A stretch of 9,124 bases of DNA from an uncultured Blautia sp. GTDB lineage: Bacteria; Bacillota; Clostridia; Lachnospirales; Lachnospiraceae. The notes under the pieces are model-generated. The model was not told the DNA's origin, did not search any database, and saw nothing but the letters and a program-made list of their open reading frames with translations. Below, piece after piece: positions 1 to 5,757 of the stretch (position 1 is the first letter of the stretch; every line of letters begins with the position of its first letter). The translations under genes and the position numbers were made by a program. The stretch spans positions 1-9,124 of the forward strand of contig USDN01000089.1 of the NCBI GenBank assembly GCA_900553515.1. Direction: 5' to 3'.

Positions 1-61
1 CAAAACTGCTTTTTCGTTTACCCCATCATCGATTCTAACCTAAAGAATTTATATTGTTCTG

Positions 62-1147
62 TCAGGCATCCTCCGCCAGTATGGTTCCTCCGCCAAGTAC
101 CGTATCCCCGTCATAAAAGACTGCAGCCTGACCGGGAGTAACGGCTCTCTGAGGCTCCTGGAAGGTAACGCGGATCCGGTCTTCGCCGATCTGTTCGATG
201 GTGGCTGGCTGTTCCGGCTGACGGTAACGGGTCTTTACCTTACACTGGACAGGACCGTCCAGGCGATCCCAGGGGATCAGGTTAATGTCTCCGACCAGAC
301 AGGAGGAGGACATAAGGTCATCTTTTCCGCCAAGGATCACCTGATTGTTTTTCAGGGATTTGGCGCAGACGTAAAGAGATTCCGGCGCAGAGATGCCCAG
401 GCCTCTCCGCTGCCCGATAGTATAATGGATATGACCTTTATGGGTTCCCAGAACTTTCCCTTCTTTGTTGACAAAATCTCCGGGTACGGAGGTCTGTCCG
501 GTATATTCCTCAATAAAGGAAGCATAATCGCCGTCAGGGACAAAACAGATATCCTGGCTGTCCGGCTTATCCGCGTTGATGAAGCCTTGTTCCTGGGCTA
601 TCTGACGGATTTCTGCCTTGGTATAGGTTCCCAGAGGGAAAAGCGTATGGGCAAGCTGCTCCTGAGTCATGGAGTAAAGGACGTAGCTCTGATCCTTGGT
701 GTGATCCAGCCCTTTTTTCAGAAGATAACGTCCTGTGTCCGGATCCTGCTGAATCTGAGCGTAATGACCGCTGACAATATAGTCTGCGCCCAGTTCCTGC
801 GCCTTTTTGATCAGGGCGTCAAATTTCAGGAAACGATTGCAGTCGATGCAGGGATTGGGAGTACCTCCGTTTAAATAGGTGGCTGCAAATTTATCAATGA
901 CACAGTGACGGAACTCTTCATGCATGGGAAATACATAATAGAGGATTCCCAGTCTTGCAGCTACATTTCGCGCATCCTCGGTATCGGAGGGGGTGCAGCA
1001 GGAACGGTCTCCCGGCTGGCTGCACTGAGGTTTATCGTAAAGCTTCATGGTAGCTCCGGCACAGTCATACCCTTTCTGGATCATCAGGTATGCTGCCACG
1101 CTGGAGTCAACGCCGCCGCTCATGGCAATGATTGCTTTTTTCTGCAT
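62..1147 (-). CDS. mnmA: tRNA-specific 2-thiouridylase MnmA (TrmU)
   Basis: Cytoplasmic enzyme that adenylates and then thiolates C2 of the wobble uridine (U34) in tRNAs for Lys, Glu and Gln, using sulfur passed as a persulfide from a cysteine desulfurase. The 361 residues match the usual family length of about 360-370. Visible motifs are the PP-loop SGGVDSS at residues 10-16, the motif NPCIDCNRFLKF at 98-109 (Cys103 aligns with the family nucleophile), SGHYA at 126-130, and DSQDICF at 196-202 (Cys201 is the expected persulfide cysteine). The C-terminal part, including GQRRGL at 245-250 and the beta-rich tail to LGGG near 351-354, fits the tRNA-binding domains. The start is supported by AAGGAG (minus strand of 1156-1161), 8 bases before ATG. 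It has its own promoter at 1222-1250 and no cysteine desulfurase gene beside it. Cys42, Cys50, Cys51 and Cys100 make it cysteine-rich. No terminator is visible in the 61 bases remaining downstream. Confidence 0.97.
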   Translation of the reverse strand: MQKKAIIAMSGGVDSSVAAYLMIQKGYDCAGATMKLYDKPQCSQPGDRSCCTPSDTEDARNVAARLGILYYVFPMHEEFRHCVIDKFAATYLNGGTPNPCIDCNRFLKFDALIKKAQELGADYIVSGHYAQIQQDPDTGRYLLKKGLDHTKDQSYVLYSMTQEQLAHTLFPLGTYTKAEIRQIAQEQGFINADKPDSQDICFVPDGDYASFIEEYTGQTSVPGDFVNKEGKVLGTHKGHIHYTIGQRRGLGISAPESLYVCAKSLKNNQVILGGKDDLMSSSCLVGDINLIPWDRLDGPVQCKVKTRYRQPEQPATIEQIGEDRIRVTFQEPQRAVTPGQAAVFYDGDTVLGGGTILAEDA

Positions 1148-1221
1148 GGAATATTCTCCTTATATATTGGGATAGAAATCAAATTCTGAAAAGTCGGAAA
1201 TTCTTTTCTTTTGCTGTGGCT

Positions 1222-1250
1222 ATGGTATCATTATCAACCTATGATGTCAA
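1222..1250 (-). promoter_or_regulatory. Promoter of mnmA
   Basis: On the minus strand there is a perfect -35 box TTGACA (1245-1250), a 17-base spacer, and a -10 box TACCAT (1222-1227) preceded by TGA, giving an extended -10. Transcription would begin near 1215 and leave a leader of about 65 bases before the mnmA ATG. Spacing and box quality make this the best promoter in the window. Confidence 0.75.
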
Positions 1251-1433
1251 TATGTAAATTGTCATGTATAAACAGGACATATAAAATTTTATGTGCGGAA
1301 CGGGTTATTCTGTCAGACTGCTGAAAGTATGCAGGGGTCAAAAGGGTATATGGCAAAAAAACAGGACTGTAATTACAGGAAAATTATGGATTATTTATAG
1401 ATTTTATAATTATATTAGAAATTATACAAACTC

Positions 1434-1461
1434 TTATCACAATTATGTTGTATTCTATAAG
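1434..1461 (+). promoter_or_regulatory. Possible plus-strand promoter in the mnmA/ATPase gap
   Basis: TTATCA (1434-1439, 4 of 6 matches to the -35 consensus) lies 16 bases before TATAAG (1456-1461, 5 of 6 to the -10 consensus). A transcript from about 1468 would run through two alternative GC hairpins into the hairpin at 1559-1600, giving a short RNA of about 140 bases. In A/T-rich DNA such matches arise by chance, so confidence is low. Confidence 0.25.
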
Positions 1462-1537
1462 TGTCTTAAAGGTAATCCACTTTAAGAACCGGCAGCACTT
1501 CAATGCCGGAAGAGCTGCCGAACTCTTTCCTTTCCCT

Positions 1538-1600
1538 AAAAAATAAAAGAAAACAAATAACAGCCGCCCACCCGGCAAGATCGTCGGGAGAGCGGCAGTT
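1538..1600 (-). terminator. Rho-independent terminator of the ABC-class ATPase gene
   Basis: On the minus strand, just 27 bases after the ATPase stop codon, the arms 1585-1600 and 1559-1574 form a 16-pair stem with two T-T mismatches and a 10-base loop. It is followed by a T-rich tail (about 1538-1558, on the minus strand ATTTGTTTTCTTTTATTTTT). On the plus strand the same hairpin is followed by TTTTCTTG, so it could also stop transcription from the other side, less efficiently. Confidence 0.85.
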
Positions 1601-1627
1601 TTCTTGTCCGCTTTGTATTTCGTTTTG

Positions 1628-3346
1628 TTATGGTCTTCGATAGCGGTTAAAACAGGAGTAGATTTCCTGGACTCTTGGCATGGCATAGCCACAGGGAATA
1701 TAAGAACCGCCGCTGAAAAAATTCAGTCCATTCTGATTCAATTCTTTGATAAGATATTCTGCAATCTCCGGAAGTGTCCGTTTCCCGTCAATGAGGTGTT
1801 CCACAGCATATTTCAGCAGCATACTTAAAGAAGCCGTCTGTTCCGTATCCACGATCTGTTCAATATAGCGCAGATCCACTTCCTGTCGTCCTATGGAAAA
1901 TCCATCCTTTCCATGTATTTTTGTTTTCAGTCTGTCCGGACGGTCAGAATCTCTTCGAGGGGATCTGGGAGCTGCGGTAGCAGCTTTTGTCATGATCCGG
2001 CAGCTTTGGGGAAAGTGGAATTCCGGCGCAGAGGTTTCAGGAAGCGGATACTGGCTGCAGAGAGTTTTTACCATGTGGGTAATGTCCAGCGGATGATAAC
2101 TGTCCATCTGGATCACTGTGTCTGCAATATGGAAAAAGGCGCCGGAGCTTCCGGCAACCAGAATGGTAGAGATCCCAGCTTTGTGGTACAGATCTCCTGC
2201 CCGTTCCAGAAACGGAGTGATAGGCTCCTTCTCTCTGGCAATCACCTTCTGCATAAAAGAATCCCGTACCATAAAGTTGGTGGCAGAGGTGTCTTCATCC
2301 AGAAGGAATACCTTACTGTCGGCTTCCATGCCCTCAATGATACCGGCAGCCTGGGAAGTACTTCCGCTGGCATCTTCTGTAGAAAAACAGAAGGTGTCTT
2401 TTTTGTTTGGGAGATCGTTGATAAAAAGAGAAATATCTACATCTTTGATAAAGCGGCCGTCTTCGGAACGCAGCTTCAGGGCAGTTTCATCTGTGATGAC
2501 ATATTCTCTTCCGTCTCCCGGAATGTGGTTATAAACGCCAAGCTCCAAGGCATTGAGAAGGGTGGATTTGCCGTGATATCCGCCGCCTACGATCAGGGTG
2601 ATACCCTCCGGAACGCCCATTCCGGTTATCTTTCCCTTATGCGGAAGCTCCATGGTGACCCTCAGGGAGTCCGGGGACAGGAAAGGGACAGAACCCTTCA
2701 TGGGACGGGAGGAAATCCCGCTTTCTCTGGGGAGAATGGAGCCGTCTGCCACAAAGGCAGCCAGAGAATTTTTTTTCAGCTGCTCCCGGATATATGCCTG
2801 ATCCTCTGCGAGAAAGATGGCTTCTTCCAGTTTTTTTGCATTCAGGTTTTTATAGATAAAAGACTTTTGTACACAGATTGGGAGAAATTCAAACAGGATT
2901 TTTTCCAGCTCTGTGGAGTTGATGGTTCGTCCGTTGGCGGGAAAGCCGATAAAGAAACGGGCGGTGATATCCTTGTCGGTGATCTGGCAGGCGGTACGCT
3001 CCAGAACCTCCTGACCGCAGTGGCTGACAGAGATCAGACCGCTTTTTCCGGAGCCTTTTGCACGGAAGGTAAAATGACTGACCTGCTGTTCAAACTGACG
3101 GGTGAGAAAGTCACCGAGTGTTGCCCTGGTCAGGGGATTTTTACAGTAGGATTCCGGAAATCCGGCTGTTCTGCGGGGAATTCGGACACTGATATGGGAG
3201 GGAGAGGCAAAAGGATCTCCCTGAACATGGTCGATAGATAAAATATAATTGTGGAACTGATATGCTCCCCGCAGAGATTTATAAGCCGGATAGCTTTTTC
3301 TGTGGATGGAGCGCAGCAGTTCCTGAAGATCAGCAGATTGCTGCAT
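1628..3346 (-). CDS. ABC-class P-loop ATPase (COG3044/ABC_ATPase family), function unknown
   Basis: Soluble ATPase of the widespread but poorly characterised 'predicted ATPase of the ABC class' family. It has no membrane segments, so it is not a transporter subunit by itself. Numbered from the ATG at 3346 (572 residues): an N-terminal family-typical block with YPAYKSLRGAY (about 19-29) and QGDPFASPS (42-50); Walker A GGGYHGKST (254-262); a degenerate signature region around SGSTSQ (327-332); Walker B VFLLDED (346-352) with Glu351 as the likely catalytic acid; and a strand ending VAGSSG (397-402) where ordinary ABC ATPases carry the H-loop histidine. A basic stretch (about 460-478) and the conserved tail MPRVQEI...NRYR close the protein. 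A second in-frame ATG at 3355 lies only 1 base from AAGGAGG, so 3346 is the better start. It is transcribed alone, from a promoter at 3383-3411 to a strong terminator. The family is clear; the cellular role is not. Confidence 0.9.
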   Translation of the reverse strand: MQQSADLQELLRSIHRKSYPAYKSLRGAYQFHNYILSIDHVQGDPFASPSHISVRIPRRTAGFPESYCKNPLTRATLGDFLTRQFEQQVSHFTFRAKGSGKSGLISVSHCGQEVLERTACQITDKDITARFFIGFPANGRTINSTELEKILFEFLPICVQKSFIYKNLNAKKLEEAIFLAEDQAYIREQLKKNSLAAFVADGSILPRESGISSRPMKGSVPFLSPDSLRVTMELPHKGKITGMGVPEGITLIVGGGYHGKSTLLNALELGVYNHIPGDGREYVITDETALKLRSEDGRFIKDVDISLFINDLPNKKDTFCFSTEDASGSTSQAAGIIEGMEADSKVFLLDEDTSATNFMVRDSFMQKVIAREKEPITPFLERAGDLYHKAGISTILVAGSSGAFFHIADTVIQMDSYHPLDITHMVKTLCSQYPLPETSAPEFHFPQSCRIMTKAATAAPRSPRRDSDRPDRLKTKIHGKDGFSIGRQEVDLRYIEQIVDTEQTASLSMLLKYAVEHLIDGKRTLPEIAEYLIKELNQNGLNFFSGGSYIPCGYAMPRVQEIYSCFNRYRRP

Positions 3347-3356
3347 GGAAATCATA

Positions 3357-3363
3357 CCTCCTT
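3357..3363 (-). promoter_or_regulatory. Ribosome binding site deciding the ATPase start
   Basis: The minus strand reads AAGGAGG, then T, then ATG (3355), with a second in-frame ATG at 3346. One base is too short a spacer for initiation at 3355; 10 bases to 3346 is slightly long but workable. This favours the 572-residue product over the 575-residue one. Confidence 0.65.
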
Positions 3364-3382
3364 AAAAAAATCATTGCCTTTT

Positions 3383-3411
3383 ATTTTAGTCATTTCCGGG
3401 AAAAATAGCAA
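3383..3411 (-). promoter_or_regulatory. Promoter of the ABC-class ATPase gene
   Basis: On the minus strand TTGCTA (3406-3411, 4 of 6) is followed by exactly 17 bases and then TAAAAT (3383-3388, 5 of 6). The start would be near 3376, leaving a leader of about 20-30 bases carrying the AAGGAGG site. It is back-to-back with the promoter of the M18 gene. Confidence 0.6.
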
Positions 3412-3480
3412 GGATACGAAAATCAAAAATGGCTTTCCTTGTTTTTTTCTTAAAATTAGATTAAGAATTCTTCTGAAATA

Positions 3481-3509
3481 TAGTATTTTCGACACAATCG
3501 GATTATAAT
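3481..3509 (+). promoter_or_regulatory. Probable promoter of the M18 aminopeptidase gene
   Basis: A perfect -10 box TATAAT lies at 3504-3509, 42 bases before the ATG at 3552. The -35 position (TAGTAT, 3481-3486, spacing 17) is poor. The promoter may be weak, helped by the A/T-rich DNA upstream, or dependent on a factor I cannot identify. Confidence 0.45.
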
Positions 3510-3551
3510 GTATGGGAATTCAAAAAATATTTAAGAAAGGCAGAACATAAT

Positions 3552-4943
3552 ATGGAACGTAGAAACGCTTGGCTTAGCTATGATGAAAAAGAAGAAAAGG
3601 AACTGGAGCAGGTGGCAAAAAGCTACCGCAGCTTCCTTGATGCAGGAAAAACCGAGAGAGAATGTGTCTCAGAGCTGATCAGACAGGCAGAGGCAGCAGG
3701 TTATGTATCCCTGGAAGAAAAAATCGCTTCCGGAGAGCAGATTAAGGCAGGAGATAAAATCTACGCAGAAGGAATGAAGAAGATCCTTGCATTTTTCCAT
3801 GTAGGACAGGAACCTCTGGAAAAAGGAATGAACATCCTGGGCGCTCATATCGATTCCCCGCGTATTGATATCAAGCAGAATCCGCTTTATGAAGATACTG
3901 ATCTGGCATACCTGGATACACACTACTACGGCGGTGTGAAGAAATATCAGTGGGTAGCCCTTCCTCTTGCAATTCATGGAGTTATCGTGAAAAAAGACGG
4001 CACAGTGGTAGAGGTAAATGTGGGAGAAGATGACGAAGATCCGGTTGTATACATTACTGACCTTCTGATCCATCTTGCAGGAAAACAGCTTCAGAAAACA
4101 GCTGCTGAAGTTATTGAGGGAGAAAACCTGGATATCCTGATCGGAAGCAGACCGTTAAGCGACCTTCCGGATGATAAGAAAAAAGAAGCAGTAAAAGAAA
4201 ATATCCTGAAGCTTCTGAAAGAAAAATATGATGTGGAAGAGGAAGACTTCCTTTCTGCAGAACTGGAGATCGTGCCGGCAGGAAAATCCAGAGACTGTGG
4301 TCTTGACAGAAGTATGGTGGCAGGTTACGGACAGGATGACCGTGTATGTGCCTATACTTCGTTCCTGGCAATGCTGGAAATGGAAAATCCGAAGCGTACT
4401 TCCTGCTGTCTGCTTACTGACAAAGAAGAGATCGGAAGCGTAGGAGCTACCGGAATGCAGTCAAGATTCTTTGAAAACAGTGTGGCAGAACTTCTTGAGG
4501 GAATGGGCTGCTATTCAGAAATGACTCTGCGCAGAACTCTCAAAAATTCCTTTATGCTTTCTTCTGACGTAAGCGCAGGCTATGATCCGGCTTATGGAGA
4601 GGCTTTTGAGAAAAAGAATGCAGCATATCTGGGAAGAGGCATTGTCCTGAATAAATTCACAGGATCAAGAGGTAAATCCGGTTCTAATGATGCCAATGCA
4701 GAGTATGTGGCAAAGATCCGTAAGGTATTTGACGATCATGAGATCGCATTCCAGACAGCTGAGCTTGGAAAGGTAGACGTAGGCGGAGGCGGAACCATTG
4801 CCTTTATCTGTGCTCTTTACGGCATGAACGTAATCGACAGCGGTGTAGCTGTACTCAGCATGCATGCTCCATGGGAGGTAACAAGCAAGGCAGATATCTA
4901 TGAAGCTAAAAAAGCATACAAGGCATTTTTGCTTGATGCATAA
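3552..4943 (+). CDS. M18 family zinc aminopeptidase (aminopeptidase 1 / ApeA type)
   Basis: Cytoplasmic metallopeptidase that removes N-terminal residues, often acidic ones, from peptides using a two-metal centre; M18 enzymes form large tetrahedral complexes. The 463 residues match the usual bacterial type-1 length of about 450-465. The metal and catalytic residues are all visible in order: His99 in AHIDSP (97-103), Asp262 in QDDRV (261-265), Glu292/Glu293 in DKEEIGS (290-296; first Glu as base, second as ligand), Asp339 in SSDVSAGYDP (337-346), and His438 in HAPWE (438-442 begins at the His). Other family landmarks are the YYGGVKKYQW block (125-134), GSRGKSGSND (371-380) and the DVGGGGT loop (409-415). 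The ATG is preceded by AGAAAGG with an 11-base spacer, a modest site. No terminator is visible after the stop, so some transcription may continue into the exporter genes; a functional link is not implied. Confidence 0.95.
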   Translation: MERRNAWLSYDEKEEKELEQVAKSYRSFLDAGKTERECVSELIRQAEAAGYVSLEEKIASGEQIKAGDKIYAEGMKKILAFFHVGQEPLEKGMNILGAHIDSPRIDIKQNPLYEDTDLAYLDTHYYGGVKKYQWVALPLAIHGVIVKKDGTVVEVNVGEDDEDPVVYITDLLIHLAGKQLQKTAAEVIEGENLDILIGSRPLSDLPDDKKKEAVKENILKLLKEKYDVEEEDFLSAELEIVPAGKSRDCGLDRSMVAGYGQDDRVCAYTSFLAMLEMENPKRTSCCLLTDKEEIGSVGATGMQSRFFENSVAELLEGMGCYSEMTLRRTLKNSFMLSSDVSAGYDPAYGEAFEKKNAAYLGRGIVLNKFTGSRGKSGSNDANAEYVAKIRKVFDDHEIAFQTAELGKVDVGGGGTIAFICALYGMNVIDSGVAVLSMHAPWEVTSKADIYEAKKAYKAFLLDA

Positions 4944-4982
4944 ATAATGAAGTGTTTTTGTGTTTTCCGTCGTTTTATTAAG

Positions 4983-5011
4983 TAACATGTATTTGAGGCA
5001 TCTGGTATAGG
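4983..5011 (+). promoter_or_regulatory. Possible promoter of the exporter operon
   Basis: In the 100-base gap after the M18 gene, TGGTATAGG (5003-5011) resembles an extended -10 element, with a very poor -35 match TAACAT (4983-4988) at 17-base spacing. The weak -35 overlaps AAGTAACAT, a 9-mer also found in the repeats behind the operon. An alternative pairing, TTGAGG (4993-4998) with TAAAAT (5013-5018), has a 14-base spacer, which is too short. Transcription from the first option would start near 5018, consistent with translation from 5044 rather than 5017. Confidence 0.35.
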
Positions 5012-5031
5012 ATAAAATGAAGCAGACAGCA

Positions 5032-5040
5032 GAAGGAGAG
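5032..5040 (+). promoter_or_regulatory. Ribosome binding site deciding the ABC ATPase start
   Basis: The purine-rich run GAAGGAGAG ends 3 bases before ATG at 5044, with the AGGAG core about 5-6 bases from it. It lies inside the nine-codon extension that would start at 5017, and no comparable site precedes 5017. The start is therefore 5044. Confidence 0.8.
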
Positions 5041-5043
5041 AGC

Positions 5044-5757
5044 ATGAGTGATACACTGATCAGGGTGGAAGATCTGTGCAAGATCTATAACCCGGGTGAA
5101 AATGAGGTTCGGGCTTTGGACCATGTAAATCTTGAAATAGAAAAAGGAGAATTTGTAGCCATCATCGGACAGTCCGGTTCCGGAAAATCCACGTTTATGA
5201 ATATGCTGGGCTGTCTGGATGTGCCGACTTCCGGAAGATATTTTCTTAATGGGACAGATGTATCTACCATGAAGGACAATCAGCTGTCTGTGGTGCGGAA
5301 CCGTGAGATCGGATTTATTTTTCAGGGATTTAACCTGATTGCAAATCTGAATGCAATTGAAAATGTGGAGCTTCCTCTGATTTATCGAGGGATCGACCGG
5401 AAAACAAGACATAAGCTGGCAGTGGAATCTTTGAAGCTGGTGGGGCTGGAGAAGCGGATGCATCATAAGCCCAATGAAATGTCCGGCGGTCAGCAGCAGA
5501 GAGTGGCCATTGCAAGAGCCATTGCAGCGGAGCCTCCGGTGATCCTGGCTGACGAGCCTACAGGGAATCTGGATTCTGCATCCAGCAAAGAGATCCTGGA
5601 GATACTGAAAAAAATGCATCGGTCGGGAAAAACAGTGATCCTTATCACACATGACAACGGGATAGCGGCACAGGCCAGACGAGTTGTCAGGATCATGGAT
5701 GGAAAGATCGAATCAGATACCATCAACGAGAGCTTTGAGCAGGAGGAAGTATTATGA
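5044..5757 (+). CDS. ABC transporter ATP-binding protein, MacB/LolD/YknY type
   Basis: Cytoplasmic ATPase subunit (237 residues from 5044) that powers the exporter formed with the next two genes. All ABC motifs are intact: Walker A GQSGSGKST (42-50), Q-loop glutamine in FIFQGFNLI (Gln94), signature MSGGQQQR (146-153), Walker B VILADEPTGNLD (167-178, catalytic Glu171), and H-loop His203 in ITHD. LADEPTGNLD and the FxFQ.FNL Q-loop are typical of the MacB/LolD/YknY branch, which works with FtsX-fold permeases by mechanotransmission rather than by moving substrate through the membrane domain. Its stop codon overlaps the adaptor start as ATGA, implying translational coupling. Gene order (ATPase, adaptor, permease) differs from Bacillus yknX-yknY-yknZ, where the adaptor comes first. 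No two-component system or repressor gene lies beside it in the window. Confidence 0.95.
   Translation: MSDTLIRVEDLCKIYNPGENEVRALDHVNLEIEKGEFVAIIGQSGSGKSTFMNMLGCLDVPTSGRYFLNGTDVSTMKDNQLSVVRNREIGFIFQGFNLIANLNAIENVELPLIYRGIDRKTRHKLAVESLKLVGLEKRMHHKPNEMSGGQQQRVAIARAIAAEPPVILADEPTGNLDSASSKEILEILKKMHRSGKTVILITHDNGIAAQARRVVRIMDGKIESDTINESFEQEEVL

Larger units (their letters stand above)
1148..1627. other. 480-base intergenic region between mnmA and the ABC-class ATPase
   Basis: I see no protein gene here. From the mnmA side it holds the mnmA leader and promoter (1148-1250), then A/T-rich DNA with two perfect 12-base palindromes, ATAAAATTTTAT (1281-1292) and CTGTAATTACAG (1367-1378). A further inverted repeat is TCTTAAAG/CTTTAAGA (1464-1471 with 1480-1487). 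Next come two mutually exclusive GC-rich hairpins (1489-1509 or 1490-1520) and the terminator of the leftward ATPase gene (1538-1600). A 64-codon plus-strand reading frame at 1291-1485 has no ribosome binding site and a composition typical of translated A/T-rich noncoding DNA. The palindromes could be operators or simply structural; no regulator can be named. Confidence 0.7.

Noticed and set aside
20..61. Terminator downstream of mnmA
   Set aside because: Only a 5-pair stem (ATTCT/AGAAT) is visible and no T-run follows on the minus strand; the real terminator probably lies outside the window.
1291..1485. 64-codon plus-strand reading frame in the intergenic region
   Set aside because: There is no ribosome binding site, it overlaps palindromic A/T-rich DNA, and its composition (Tyr, Asn, Ile) is typical of random A/T-rich sequence.
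1913..3241. Plus-strand reading frame of 442 codons opposite the ABC-class ATPase gene
   Set aside because: It is a shadow of the minus-strand gene: it lacks recognisable motifs and a ribosome binding site, while the minus frame has all family motifs.
5017..5043. Upstream in-frame ATG of the ABC ATPase gene
   Set aside because: The strong GAAGGAGAG site lies downstream of this ATG and serves the ATG at 5044; the nine extra residues just translate the ribosome binding site.
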